Source: Flavobacterium lacustre | Lineage (GTDB): Bacteria > Bacteroidota > Bacteroidia > Flavobacteriales > Flavobacteriaceae | Assembly (NCBI RefSeq): GCF_027474525.2 | Contig: NZ_CP114882.2 | Span: forward strand, 1,798,001 to 1,862,000 | DNA length: 64,000 nucleotides | Direction of reading: 5' to 3' | Shown: positions 42,417 through 52,796 of the stretch, piece by piece | Layout: the number at the start of each line of letters is the position of its first letter | Numbering within the stretch: position 1 is the first letter of the stretch | Made by a program: the position numbers and the translations under genes | The notes under the pieces: generated by a model | What the model was told of the DNA's origin: nothing | The model's database searches: none | Seen by the model: only the letters and a program-made list of their open reading frames with translations

Positions 42417-43511
42417 CTATAAGTACTTAACTGGATTTGTATTTTCTTCTGATAAAATGATTGCAAAATTAAGGATTTTTTTCCGAAGAAAGTCAACAAT
42501 ATAATTTTTTGTATAGCGTTCGCTTTCAAAATGTCCAATATCGGCCAAAAGCAATTGATTTTCGGCTTCATAATATTGATGATATTTCAAATCGGCGGTC
42601 AAAAAAGCATCTGCTCCGGCTTGAATCGCATTTTTTATGGCAAAACTTCCTGCTCCGCCAAGAACGGCTACTTTTTTTATTTTTTTTCCTGTAAAGTCAG
42701 AATGTCGAATCCCACCGCATTGCATTTTTTCTTTTGCAAAATGCAGAAACGCTTCTGCTTCCATAGGAGTTTCTAATTCTCCAATCATTCCTAAACCAAT
42801 GTTTTGATGTTGGTTTTGCAATTCGTAAATTTCATACGCCACTTCTTCGTAGGCATGACTTTTAAACAGCGCTTTTAGGATTTTGTTTTCCAAATGTTTC
42901 TCGAAAGTGACTTCGATTTTGATTTCATCGCCCTGTACAAATTCAAATCGTTCTCCAATTTGAGGATTACTGTGTTCGTTGCCCATGTAGGTTCCGATTC
43001 CTTTGGAGTTGAAACTGCAATTTTCATAATTTCCAATTGTTCCGGCTCCGGCATCAAATAATGCGTTTCGAACTTCTTCGGCATTTTCAGGAATAGTGTA
43101 AGTCACTAATTTTCGAATGAAATTTTGCTTCGGAATCAAGACTTTAGTATTTATTAATCCTAAAGCTTTACAAAATATTTTATTTACCCCTTCCTGATGG
43201 TTGTCTAATGCGGTGTGAACTGCATAAATGGCAATGTCATTTTTGATGGCTTTAATCACTGCGCGTTCCACATAGTTTTTTCCTGTAATTTTTTTCAATC
43301 CGGAAAATAATATGGGGTGAAAACAAACTACCAAATTGCATTTTTTTGTAATTGCTTCTTCTATGACGTTTTCTATAGCATCATGGCAAACTAAAACGCC
43401 AGTTGCCTCGGTTTCTTGATCGCCTACCAATAATCCTACGTTATCAAAATCTTCGGCATAGGCGAGTGGCGCCATTTCTTCGAGTACGGAAATTATTTCT
43501 TTGATTTTCAT
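42417..43511 (-). CDS. Nif3-like dinuclear metal centre protein
   Basis: A 364-aa Nif3/YqfO-type protein. The N- and C-terminal parts form the Nif3 fold with metal-binding motifs: AYAEDFDNVGLLVGD, VCFHPILFSGLK, AVHTALDNHQEGVN near the start, and LTADLKYHQYYEA with LADIGHFESE near the end. An inserted PII/CutA-like middle domain (about 130-230) is typical of the long form. It is metal-binding with a possible GTP-cyclohydrolase-like or unknown role. Confidence 0.9.
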   Translation of the reverse strand: MKIKEIISVLEEMAPLAYAEDFDNVGLLVGDQETEATGVLVCHDAIENVIEEAITKKCNLVVCFHPILFSGLKKITGKNYVERAVIKAIKNDIAIYAVHTALDNHQEGVNKIFCKALGLINTKVLIPKQNFIRKLVTYTIPENAEEVRNALFDAGAGTIGNYENCSFNSKGIGTYMGNEHSNPQIGERFEFVQGDEIKIEVTFEKHLENKILKALFKSHAYEEVAYEIYELQNQHQNIGLGMIGELETPMEAEAFLHFAKEKMQCGGIRHSDFTGKKIKKVAVLGGAGSFAIKNAIQAGADAFLTADLKYHQYYEAENQLLLADIGHFESERYTKNYIVDFLRKKILNFAIILSEENTNPVKYL

Positions 43512-43660
43512 AGATTAGCCACGGATTGTACCAATTTTCACGAAGTAAAAAGTAAAAATTGAATTTTTAAATTATATTCAAAGATATAGATTAATTATTT
43601 TACTATAAATTAATCGGTGCTAATTCGTGTAAATCGTAGCTAAAATTTTATCTTCGTAAA

Positions 43661-44692
43661 ATGAATTTACTGCGAAAATTGCTGTTTCCGTTTGCCATTT
43701 TATATGGCCTGATAACGAGTATTCGAAATTTTCTTTATGACCAAGGTATTCTTAAATCCTATTCTTTTGATATACCTATTATTGCTGTTGGAAACCTTAG
43801 CGTTGGCGGAACCGGAAAAACGCCTCAGATTGAGTATTTGATTCGGTTGCTTTCGCATCAATATAAAGTGGCCACATTGAGTCGCGGATACAAAAGACAA
43901 TCAGAAGGGTTTATTTTGGCGGATGGTACCACAAATGCAGCTATTCTTGGTGATGAACCGTTTCAGTTTTTTCAAAAATTTCCAACTATTCAAGTTGCTG
44001 TTGATGCCAATAGAAAAAACGGAATTGAACAATTACTTTCTCAATCTAATACACCGGAAGTTATTTTGCTAGACGATGCTTTTCAGCACCGGAAAGTGAA
44101 AGCGGGTTTCTATATTTTACTAACTTCCTTCGGTGATTTATATTCGGATGATTTTATGTTGCCCACAGGAAATTTGCGAGAGAGTAGAAGCGGAGCAAAA
44201 AGAGCAGCTGTGGTTGTGGTTACTAAATGTCCTTCGGATCTTTCTCCGGATGCACAAAACAGCATTAGGGAAAAACTGAAATTGGCGTCTAATCAGGAAT
44301 TATTCTTTACCTCTATAATATATGATGATTTTGTTTATTCCGTAAATAAAAAGCTGTCGGTTGCAGAATTAAAAGGAATTAATCCCATTCTCTTAGCAGG
44401 GATTGCGAAACCTAAACCTTTTTTCGATTATTTAAAATCGGATGCTGCTCAGCAGGATTTTTTGACTTTTCCGGATCACCATCATTTTACAGATAAAGAT
44501 CTTTCCGATATAAAAAATAAGGCAAAAAACCGCATCATTGTTACCACTGAAAAAGATTATGTTCGATTACAAGATTCTGTACTTTCAGAACAATTGTATT
44601 ATTTACCAATAAGAAGCAGGTTTGTTACTGGTGGCGCAAATTTTGACAGAACACTTTTACATTATGTTTCAAAAAGTAGTTTTAAATTTTAA
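43661..44692 (+). CDS. lpxK: Tetraacyldisaccharide 4'-kinase
   Basis: A 343-aa inner-membrane-associated kinase that phosphorylates lipid A precursor at the 4' position. The N-terminus has one hydrophobic helix (FPFAILYGLITSI). The P-loop is VGGTGKTPQ, and the catalytic Asp region is ILLDDAFQHRKVKAG. VTKCPSDLS and TTEKDYVRL are also typical. The length is normal for LpxK. Confidence 0.95.
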   Translation: MNLLRKLLFPFAILYGLITSIRNFLYDQGILKSYSFDIPIIAVGNLSVGGTGKTPQIEYLIRLLSHQYKVATLSRGYKRQSEGFILADGTTNAAILGDEPFQFFQKFPTIQVAVDANRKNGIEQLLSQSNTPEVILLDDAFQHRKVKAGFYILLTSFGDLYSDDFMLPTGNLRESRSGAKRAAVVVVTKCPSDLSPDAQNSIREKLKLASNQELFFTSIIYDDFVYSVNKKLSVAELKGINPILLAGIAKPKPFFDYLKSDAAQQDFLTFPDHHHFTDKDLSDIKNKAKNRIIVTTEKDYVRLQDSVLSEQLYYLPIRSRFVTGGANFDRTLLHYVSKSSFKF

Positions 44693-45064
44693 AATACTGA
44701 TTGTTAATTGTTTGTTAATAGCGGTGAGCTGATTTTGTTTTTTTAACATTTAATAAAAACCGCATTGCATAAAACTAATTAATAATCAATGTTTTAACCT
44801 TGTTTTTTTCTTTATTTTGTGCCTCTTTCCGTTTTTAGACTTTTGATTTGTGTTTTTCAATAAGAATTCCAAATCTACTATAAATTAAGCCTATTTTTCT
44901 TAAAAAAAATGTTTTTCATTAACAAATAATTAACATATTCGAAATAAAATTACTCCTTTATGGTCATTTTTTTGCAATTTATTCATGGTTTTTAAATTTT
45001 TTGGTTAGATTTGTTAAGATTTTAACTAATTAACGAATAATATTAACCAACTTATTTATTACGT
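44693..45064. other. 372-bp gene-free region before the SusC gene
   Basis: Very AT-rich, with stops in all frames and no small gene. It must hold the SusC/SusD promoter. A TAGATTTG match to the -7 consensus lies at 45006-45013, but without a well-spaced -33 element, and a TATTTTG-like variant lies at 44813-44819. No inverted repeat or terminator for lpxK was found. Confidence 0.5.
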
Positions 45065-48000
45065 ATGAAAAATAGTCTACTAAAAGGCTTTATGGTGTTT
45101 TTAACAATGCTATGTACCAGTTTGACCTATTCGCAAGATGTGTCGGGGAAAGTATCGGATTCTAGCGGTCCACTTCCAGGTGCAAGTGTTTTAATTAAAG
45201 GAACAACAAAAGCAGCGCAAACTGATATGGATGGTAAATTCACTATCGAAAACGTTGGCCCAAATGCAGTTTTAATATTTAGTTACTTGGGACTTAAATC
45301 TCAGGAGATAAATGTTGCAGGAAAAACTACTATTAATGTGACTTTAAAAGAAGACTCAGCAGAGTTGAAAGAAGTTGTTGTAATTGGTTTTGGTAAACAA
45401 TCCAAACGAAAAGTGACTGATAATATGGCTACAATATCAGCCGATCAAATCAATCAAATTCCAGTTGCCAATTTACAAGGTGCGCTTACCGGTAAAGCTG
45501 CCGGTGTTCAAATTACACAAATAAATGGTAAAGTTGAAGGTGGAGTAAAAATGAGAATTAGAGGTATTTCGAGTATTTCGTCTTCACAAGAACCTTTATA
45601 TGTAATTGACGGAATGCCTTTAATTAATGATGATGAAAGTACGACTTCAGCACCAATTAACCCGTTGATTTCATTGAATCCTAATGATATTGAATCAATA
45701 CAAATATTAAAAGATGCTTCGTCTGCCGCTATTTATGGTGCTCGTGGAACGAATGGAGTTGTTTTGATTACTACTAAACAAGGGAAATCAGGAAAAACAA
45801 AAATATCTTTAAACACATCTGGCGGATGGAGTCAGGCAACTCATAAACTAAAATGGTTGAATGCTGCACAATATGTAGAGCTTTTTACAGAAGCATCCGC
45901 TAATACATGGGGAGCAGATGATTTATGGTTAACTGAACCAGGAGGGTTTTTTGATGGTTTGGCAAATGGAAAAGATTGGAGAAATGGAGCAGTAGATACA
46001 GATTGGCAAGATTTAGCCTTGGTAAAAGGTTCGGTTCAAGACCATACCTTCTCCGTATCTGGTGGTGATGAAAAAACACTATTCTTCGTTTCAGGAGGAT
46101 ATAATAATACGCAAGGAATTGTAAGAGGAAACAATATGGATCGTTATTCTTACAGAGGGAATTTAGATCATAAAGTTTCAGACCGATTCAGAGTTGGATT
46201 GAATACCAGTTTAAGTAAAACTCAAGTATCCAGAATTGGAACAGATAATTCTTTTGCAACACCATTGCAGGCTGTTGCACAATCGCCTTTGTCACCTGCC
46301 TATTTAGATGATGGTATTATTCCTAATAATGATACCACTCTTTATTATAATTTCTTAACGCAAGAATATAATGGAAGCTGGAATGTAAATATTTTCAGAA
46401 CGTTGATGAATTCTTATTTAGAATATAAAATTTTACCTGAATTAAGTTTTAAAACAGAATTGGGGTATGATAACAACAACCAAACCGAAGAGTATTTTGC
46501 AGGAAGTTTAACCGAATCGGCTTCGACTAACGGGTATGCTGATGCTAATGCTATTCAGTCTGATAAATACAGTATCAGTAATTATTTTACTTATAATAAA
46601 ACGTTTAATGAAGCGTATGATTTAGAGTTTGTCGGAGGAATGAATTTTGAAGAAAGCGCCAGAAAAAGACAGTATGTTGCGGGAACCGGTTTCCCTTCTG
46701 ATGATTTGCAAACTGTGGAAAGTGCTTCTGAAATTACAGCAGGATCTTCCAGCAGAACAAAATATAATTTTCTTTCTTATTTTGGTAGAACCACTTTCTC
46801 TATCAAAGATAAGTACCTGTTAAAAGCGAGTTTGCGTTATGATGGTTCTTCTCGATTTGGAGCTTCAAAACGATATGGACTTTTCCCTGCAGCTTCTGTA
46901 GGTTGGATTGTTTCTGAAGAAGATTTCTTGAAAGATAATGAAACCATTAATGTATTGAAATTAAGAGGAAGTTTTGGTGTAACCGGAAACGCTGGTATTG
47001 GTAATTTTGCGAGTTTAGGTCTTTTTAGAGGTTCATCTTATAACAAAAACTCCGCTATCACACCACTTCAATTGGCTAATCAAGATTTAAAATGGGAAAA
47101 AACAAATCAAACTGATGTTGGTTTAGATTTTGCCCTTTTTAATAACAGAATTAGTGGAGAAGTTGATTATTATGTTAAAAAAACAAACGATCTTTTATTG
47201 AACGAACCACTTCCTGGTACTTCAGGATGGAGTTCTCTTACTCGTAACGTTGGATCTATGACTAATAAAGGTTTTGAATTTGTATTAAATTCTACCAATA
47301 TCAAAACAGATGATTTTAGTTGGAAAACATCTTTGAACCTTTCTACTTTAGATAATAAAGTAGTCAATTTGCCTGGTGGCGATATTGTTGCTGAACGTAA
47401 CATTGTTAGAGAAGGAGAAACGATTTCCTCTTTTTACTTAGTAGAGTATGCAGGTGTTAATCCAGATAATGGAGATGCTTTATTTTACCTTAATACCACA
47501 AAGTCTGACGGAACTTTAGACAAAACAACTACCAAAAATTATAGTGAGGCGCAACGTATTATTACCGGAAGTCCTTATCCTACTTTGATGGGTGGACTTA
47601 CTAATACAATAACTTACAAAGAGTTTGATTTATCTTTTACATTCCAAGGCGAATGGGGCGCTTCCATGTATAATGAAGGTGGAAAATTTCAATCAGGTAA
47701 TGCCAGATATGAAGATAACCAGACTATAGATCAATTAGATAGATGGCAAAAACCAGGGGATATCACTATGGTTCCTCAAGCCAGAATGTATCGTACTAAC
47801 GGACAACAAGCTTCAACCCGTTATTTAGAAAGTTCTGATTTTGTTCGTTTGAGAAACTTATCTTTAGGATATACTTTTTCAAAAAAATTGACTCAAAAAA
47901 TTTCTGTAGACAGACTCCGTTTGTATTTGACAGGAGTAAATCTTCTTACTTTTACTAATTATAGCGGTTACGATCCAGAATCCTCTTATGATAATAATGG

Positions 48001-48085
48001 TAACTCCAATATTCAGAAAGGTATTTCATTTTACTCAGCACCTCCGGCTAAAACATTTACTATCGGATTAAATATTGACCTATAA
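45065..48085 (+). CDS. SusC/RagA-family TonB-linked outer-membrane transporter
   Basis: A 1006-aa protein. It has a signal peptide (about 1-23, ending LTYSQ), then a carboxypeptidase-regulatory-like domain (about 25-95, VSGKVSDSSGPLPGASVLI). A SusC-type plug (about 115-230) follows with MRIRGISSISSSQEPLYVI and SAAIYGARGTNGVVLITTK, and then a large barrel ending TFTIGLNIDL. It forms the channel of a SusCD complex, with the SusD lipoprotein encoded 11 bp downstream as its lid. It lacks an STN domain, so no FecR signalling is expected. The substrate is unknown. Confidence 0.96.
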   Translation: MKNSLLKGFMVFLTMLCTSLTYSQDVSGKVSDSSGPLPGASVLIKGTTKAAQTDMDGKFTIENVGPNAVLIFSYLGLKSQEINVAGKTTINVTLKEDSAELKEVVVIGFGKQSKRKVTDNMATISADQINQIPVANLQGALTGKAAGVQITQINGKVEGGVKMRIRGISSISSSQEPLYVIDGMPLINDDESTTSAPINPLISLNPNDIESIQILKDASSAAIYGARGTNGVVLITTKQGKSGKTKISLNTSGGWSQATHKLKWLNAAQYVELFTEASANTWGADDLWLTEPGGFFDGLANGKDWRNGAVDTDWQDLALVKGSVQDHTFSVSGGDEKTLFFVSGGYNNTQGIVRGNNMDRYSYRGNLDHKVSDRFRVGLNTSLSKTQVSRIGTDNSFATPLQAVAQSPLSPAYLDDGIIPNNDTTLYYNFLTQEYNGSWNVNIFRTLMNSYLEYKILPELSFKTELGYDNNNQTEEYFAGSLTESASTNGYADANAIQSDKYSISNYFTYNKTFNEAYDLEFVGGMNFEESARKRQYVAGTGFPSDDLQTVESASEITAGSSSRTKYNFLSYFGRTTFSIKDKYLLKASLRYDGSSRFGASKRYGLFPAASVGWIVSEEDFLKDNETINVLKLRGSFGVTGNAGIGNFASLGLFRGSSYNKNSAITPLQLANQDLKWEKTNQTDVGLDFALFNNRISGEVDYYVKKTNDLLLNEPLPGTSGWSSLTRNVGSMTNKGFEFVLNSTNIKTDDFSWKTSLNLSTLDNKVVNLPGGDIVAERNIVREGETISSFYLVEYAGVNPDNGDALFYLNTTKSDGTLDKTTTKNYSEAQRIITGSPYPTLMGGLTNTITYKEFDLSFTFQGEWGASMYNEGGKFQSGNARYEDNQTIDQLDRWQKPGDITMVPQARMYRTNGQQASTRYLESSDFVRLRNLSLGYTFSKKLTQKISVDRLRLYLTGVNLLTFTNYSGYDPESSYDNNGNSNIQKGISFYSAPPAKTFTIGLNIDL

Positions 48086-48096
48086 ATAAATTATTT

Positions 48097-49452
48097 ATGA
48101 AAAATTATAACTATATACTATTTTTAATATCATTACTTACATTTTCATTTGTGAGTTGTGATGATAACTTAGACATTATTCCAGAGCAAGCTTTATCAAC
48201 GGATATTGTGATTAAGGATGCTGCGAATATTCGGAAGATTTTAATCAACGCTTATGGCGATGCCCGATCCAGTTCCAGTTATGGAGGAGGAATTGCATTA
48301 GCTTCTGAATTGATTGCTAACGATGGCGATTTGTATTGGAATGGAACTTTTGTTCAACCTGCGGAGTATGATGAGAAAGCCATGTTGGCTGATAATTCTT
48401 TCGTTAGAGATATTTGGATGAATGCTTACAATATCAACAATCAAACGAATATTGTACTTGAAAATTTGAATGTAATTACGGATGCTGATCAGAAAACAAT
48501 TGCTGAAGGAGAAGCAAAATTTCTTAGAGGGTTAGTATATTTTGATTTAGCCCGATTGTTTGCTAAGCCTTATATTTCTGGAAGTGCAAATAGTCAACTT
48601 GCTGTTCCTATTGTATTGGATGCCGTTTTAGATCCTACTAAAATTACGTATCCTACCAGAAATACTTTGGACGAGGTATATGCTTTGGTTATTTCTGATT
48701 TAACGGATGCTTACACCATGTTACCGGAATCAAATGATATTTATGCTACAAAATATGCAGCTGCGGCGCTTCTTGCCCGCGTTTATTTGCAAAAAGGAGA
48801 TTATGTAAAAGCACGTGATATGGCTAATGAAGTGATTAATTCCAGTGGAGCAAGTTTAACTGCTACCTTTGCTGAGGCATTTAATAATGAAGAAAATTCA
48901 ACAGAAGATTTATTTGCTTGGCAAGTTACCAGTCAGGATGCCAGCGCTAATTATTTCAATGTATTTTGGGCAGGTTCTGATTTTGGAGGACGTTCCGGAA
49001 ATCCAGATGTTGATGTTGAAACACAACATTGGGATATATATGATGATGCAGATGATGAGAGAGCACATTTCTTTTATGAAGCCGATTACTGGTGTACTAC
49101 AAAATGGCAAAACCAATTTGGAAATATTCCATTCTTGCGTTTAGCCGAAATGTATTTGATCCGTGCAGAATCTAATTACAGATCAGAAACGTTGGTTGGA
49201 AATTCACCTTTAAATGATATCAATATCTTACGTGCGCGTTCCGGAGCGGGTTCATTTGAATCTGTTAATTTAACTACTATTTTAATGGAAAGAAAAAGAG
49301 AATTATCTTTCGAAGGATTTGCTTTATTTGATGCCAAACGATTGGGTAATTCAGTAGGTGATAACGCATTTGACGCTAATAGTTTAATTATGCCAATTCC
49401 GTTAAGAGAGATGGATGCAAATCCAAACTTAGTTCAAAACGACGGATATTAA
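48097..49452 (+). CDS. SusD/RagB-family outer-membrane lipoprotein
   Basis: A 451-aa lipoprotein (lipobox FVSC). The N-terminal SusD-like helices (SDNLDIIPEQ-type start, here CDDNLDIIPEQALS) and TPR-like core show EGEAKFLRGLVYFDLARLF, AAAALLARVYLQKGDY and RLAEMYLIRAESN. The C-terminus has the typical ILMERKRELSFEGFALFDAKRLG and IPLREMDANPNL. It is slightly short for the family (often 480-550 aa). It is the partner of the SusC channel gene 11 bp upstream, and no glycoside hydrolase or regulator gene is adjacent. Confidence 0.95.
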   Translation: MKNYNYILFLISLLTFSFVSCDDNLDIIPEQALSTDIVIKDAANIRKILINAYGDARSSSSYGGGIALASELIANDGDLYWNGTFVQPAEYDEKAMLADNSFVRDIWMNAYNINNQTNIVLENLNVITDADQKTIAEGEAKFLRGLVYFDLARLFAKPYISGSANSQLAVPIVLDAVLDPTKITYPTRNTLDEVYALVISDLTDAYTMLPESNDIYATKYAAAALLARVYLQKGDYVKARDMANEVINSSGASLTATFAEAFNNEENSTEDLFAWQVTSQDASANYFNVFWAGSDFGGRSGNPDVDVETQHWDIYDDADDERAHFFYEADYWCTTKWQNQFGNIPFLRLAEMYLIRAESNYRSETLVGNSPLNDINILRARSGAGSFESVNLTTILMERKRELSFEGFALFDAKRLGNSVGDNAFDANSLIMPIPLREMDANPNLVQNDGY

Positions 49453-49474
49453 TTAATACTTAATATATTAAACA

Positions 49475-49509
49475 AAAGGAGCTATGAAGCAATACATAGC
49501 TCCTTTTTT
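49475..49509 (+). terminator. Terminator after the SusD gene
   Basis: A stem of about 12 bp (AAAGGAGCTATG and its complement) with an 8-nt loop and T-run, 23 bp past the stop codon. Confidence 0.92.
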
Positions 49510-49788
49510 ATTTTGAAATTTTTTAAAAGCAAAAAGCATAAAACGATAAGATAAAGTTTCTTTAGATTTTCCGGTAAAGATTAATTATTCCAAATTAAAA
49601 GATTAAATTAGAGACTTGAAGACAACTCTGTTTTTTAATTGAAAATAAGAAATCAGAATCGGTAAGGTTACGATTCCTCAGAAAGGTATGGTTTTGAAAA
49701 ACAGTGCTTTTCTATTTCAGTAATCCCTTTTTTGTATTATTATTTGTAATCAGTTTGTTTTTACTATTAAAGTAATACTGTGTAAATT

Positions 49789-50601
49789 ATGTGGGATCAA
49801 GTTCAAAAAACCGTTAGTTATATTAAGAATAAAACCAATTTTATTCCGGAATATGGAGTAATACTTGGTTCCGGCTTAGGTAGTTTTACCGATGATTTGC
49901 AAATCGAATATACGTTACCTTACGATACCATCCCGAATTTTCCTGTATCAACCGTTCAAGGGCATAAAGGAGCTTTGGTTTTCGGAACAATTGGCGATAA
50001 GCGAGTCGTTGCGATGCAAGGTCGCTTTCATTTTTATGAAGGATATTCGATGAAAGAAGTTACTTTTCCGGTTCGTGTCATGAAATATCTCGGAATTACT
50101 CAATTGATTGTTTCCAATGCTTCCGGCGGTGTTAATCCAGAATACAAAGTAGGATCCATTGTGCTAATCAAAGATCACATAAATATGGCGCCAGAGCATC
50201 CGTTACGAGGGAAAAATGACGAACGTTTTGGGCCTCGTTTTGTCAATATGAGTGAGCCATATTCTAAAAAGATGATTGCCAAAGTAAAAGAAATTGCACT
50301 GGATTTAAATATAGAAATTCACGATGGGATTTATTTAGGATTGCAAGGACCAACTTTTGAAACTTTAGCCGAGTACCGAATGGTGAAAATATTGGGTGCT
50401 GATTGTGTAGGCATGTCTACCGTTCCCGAAGTAATTGTAGCCCGTCACATGGGATTAGAAACGTTTGGGATTTCTGTAATTACAGATATGGGTGATGAAG
50501 AAAGTATAACCACTATCTCTCATGATGAAGTGTTAGAAGCCGCAAATAAAGCAGAACCTGATGTTAGACAGTTAATACGGGAATTGATTTTACATTATTA
50601 G
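49789..50601 (+). CDS. Purine-nucleoside phosphorylase
   Basis: A 270-aa enzyme splitting purine nucleosides with phosphate into base and ribose-1-phosphate. Motifs of the trimeric PNP/MTAP family are VILGSGLGSF, PVSTVQGHKG, MQGRFHFYEGY, SNASGGVNP, DHINMAPEHPLRG, LGLQGPTFET, GADCVGMSTVPEVIVARHMG and ITDMGDEE. It is a single gene, about 280 bp after the SusD terminator. Confidence 0.95.
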   Translation: MWDQVQKTVSYIKNKTNFIPEYGVILGSGLGSFTDDLQIEYTLPYDTIPNFPVSTVQGHKGALVFGTIGDKRVVAMQGRFHFYEGYSMKEVTFPVRVMKYLGITQLIVSNASGGVNPEYKVGSIVLIKDHINMAPEHPLRGKNDERFGPRFVNMSEPYSKKMIAKVKEIALDLNIEIHDGIYLGLQGPTFETLAEYRMVKILGADCVGMSTVPEVIVARHMGLETFGISVITDMGDEESITTISHDEVLEAANKAEPDVRQLIRELILHY

Positions 50602-50610
50602 AGTCCAGTC

Positions 50611-52776
50611 CTAAATATATTGTGCAATTACGCTGTAAAATTCATCTGGAACAATAGGTTTGGTTATGACATCATTCATTCCAAAAGACAATAACATTTC
50701 CCTGTTTTCATTCAATGAAATGGCTGTAAGTGCTATAATCGGGGTACTGGAGTCAAATTCTCGTATGAATTTTGTGGCTACCGTTCCGTTTATACCCGGT
50801 AAATGTACATCCATAAGAATTAAATCGTATTGATTTTTTCTTGCAGCTTCTATGGCATCTTCTCCATTGTCAATTATTTCACAAAAAACACCTTTTTTCT
50901 CCAGCATTTTTTTGGTGATCATTTGATTGATTTTGTTGTCTTCAATCAAAAGAATTTGTTTGTTTTTCAATATTGTAGGGTTGTATTTTTCCGATTTATC
51001 TTCCAAAACGATTGGGTTTGTGTCTGTTTTGAATTGTAATTTGAATGAAAATGAAGATCCTTTTCCAACAGTACTTTCCAGTTTTATTTTGCCTCCCAGA
51101 ATTTTAATTAATTTTTTTACAATTGTTAATCCTAAACCTGTTCCGCCATATTTTCGGTTAACTTCGATAGAACCTTGAGAAAAACTATCAAAAACAGTTT
51201 GTAATTTGTCTTCCGGTATACCAATTCCAGTATCAACAATTTCAAAAAAGATACTTGCTTTTTGGTCTTCAATCGCATCTAATTTTGCGAATATTGTTAC
51301 GGTTCCATTTTTTGTAAATTTTAGCGCATTGTTAATCAAATTGATGAAAACCTGTGACAATTTTGTCGGATCTCCTTTGATGTAGTCCGGGATTTTATCA
51401 TCAATTTCCAGTTTAAAATTATTGTTGTTGATGAATGCTAATTCTTTTAATGAGTTCTGAATGTTTTTTAATAATTCTTTAAGGTTAAAAGAAATGTTCT
51501 CCAATTCAATTTTATTGGAATCAATCTTATTAATTTCAAGAATCTCATTGATAAATTTGGTTAAATAATTTCCTGAAAATTGTAGTGATGTCAGGTAATC
51601 TATTTGAGATTCTTTGGGGTTTTCTTCCATCAATAAATGTGTAATTCCGTTTATGGCATTCAAGGGAGTGCGCAGTTCATGACTTACAGTTGATAAGAAT
51701 TCTGATCGGGCTTTTGAGGCTCTTTCCGCATTGTTTTTGGCTATAATTAATTCATTATTTTTTTCTTTCAATAATAAATTAGACTCATTACGGATGATGT
51801 TGTTTTTGTACAGTGATAAACTCAATAACGATAAAATGGTAATTAAAGATATAGCCAGAATACTGATTAGTTTAGAATATTTATATGTTTTTTGCTGTTC
51901 ATTGTCTTTTTTTTGTTTTTCGAGTGTAGCATTTAAAAGCTCATTTTTTTTGAATTTTGCAAAATCCTCCAGACTTAATTTTGCCGTATTCATTTTAGAA
52001 ATTCGGTCTTTCAATTGGTAATATTCGTCTAAGTAGGAATACGCTCTGTCAAAATCATCTTTTTCTTTGTAGCTTTTGCTGAACGCTAACATTATTTTAG
52101 ATTTTTGTTCTAAATCATTGTTTACAGCATTCTTTTTTAATGCATTTTCTAAATAATAAATCGCTGAATCACTTCTTTTTAGTTCGTTTTGAATTGTTCC
52201 TAATTGGTAAAAAGCTTCTGTTTTAGCTGTTATATTACTTTTTGTTTCTTCTTTTTCTATTATTTTTTTGAAAGTTGAAGCCGCCAGATTGTACTCTTTT
52301 TTGAGTTTGTATGCAATTCCTTTATTTAAAATCAATGTTTCCGATGTATCCTTGACTTTTAAACTGTCGAATATCGCTTCTGATTTGTTAAAATAAATAG
52401 AGGCGAGGTTGTATTTTTCTTTTTCAATATTGGTCAATCCAAGGTAGTAGTAAACCGTTGCTATAGTATAATATGGAGGCAGTTTTTTATAAAGGAACAG
52501 GCTTTTATGAAAGGCTTTTGCGGCTTTTTCATATTGGTTTTCATTGAAATAAATTTTTCCCAGTTTGAAAGTTTGATTGGTTTGTTCTTCCAAATCATTA
52601 TTGTTTTCACAAAAAACTATTGCTTTCTGTATGTAAACAATCGCTTTTTCTGGTTTGTTTATTTGAATATTGTAATCTGCTAAATTTGAATAATAGGAGA
52701 TGCTATCTGTTTTTTTTGTAGTTTGTGCATACAAAAATGTGCTAAAAAAAAGAATAAAAACGAAGAAGTATTTCAT
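50611..52776 (-). CDS. Hybrid sensor histidine kinase with exported TPR domain
   Basis: A 721-aa protein. A signal peptide (about 1-17) precedes TPR repeats (about 25-290) that should lie in the periplasm. One membrane helix (about 301-323) and a short coiled coil follow. Then come HisKA with H366 (STVSHELRTPLN), a HATPase domain (NALKFTKNG, DTGIGIPEDKL, GGTGLGL) and a C-terminal receiver domain (LLIEDNKINQ, phospho-acceptor Asp about 656 in LILMDVHLPG, Lys in ITKP). No DNA-binding output is fused, so it probably hands phosphate on or acts through another regulator. It lies 20 bp downstream of the gap gene on the same strand. Confidence 0.93.
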   Translation of the reverse strand: MKYFFVFILFFSTFLYAQTTKKTDSISYYSNLADYNIQINKPEKAIVYIQKAIVFCENNNDLEEQTNQTFKLGKIYFNENQYEKAAKAFHKSLFLYKKLPPYYTIATVYYYLGLTNIEKEKYNLASIYFNKSEAIFDSLKVKDTSETLILNKGIAYKLKKEYNLAASTFKKIIEKEETKSNITAKTEAFYQLGTIQNELKRSDSAIYYLENALKKNAVNNDLEQKSKIMLAFSKSYKEKDDFDRAYSYLDEYYQLKDRISKMNTAKLSLEDFAKFKKNELLNATLEKQKKDNEQQKTYKYSKLISILAISLITILSLLSLSLYKNNIIRNESNLLLKEKNNELIIAKNNAERASKARSEFLSTVSHELRTPLNAINGITHLLMEENPKESQIDYLTSLQFSGNYLTKFINEILEINKIDSNKIELENISFNLKELLKNIQNSLKELAFINNNNFKLEIDDKIPDYIKGDPTKLSQVFINLINNALKFTKNGTVTIFAKLDAIEDQKASIFFEIVDTGIGIPEDKLQTVFDSFSQGSIEVNRKYGGTGLGLTIVKKLIKILGGKIKLESTVGKGSSFSFKLQFKTDTNPIVLEDKSEKYNPTILKNKQILLIEDNKINQMITKKMLEKKGVFCEIIDNGEDAIEAARKNQYDLILMDVHLPGINGTVATKFIREFDSSTPIIALTAISLNENREMLLSFGMNDVITKPIVPDEFYSVIAQYI

Positions 52777-52796
52777 TGTAAGTCGTTATTTTTTAA

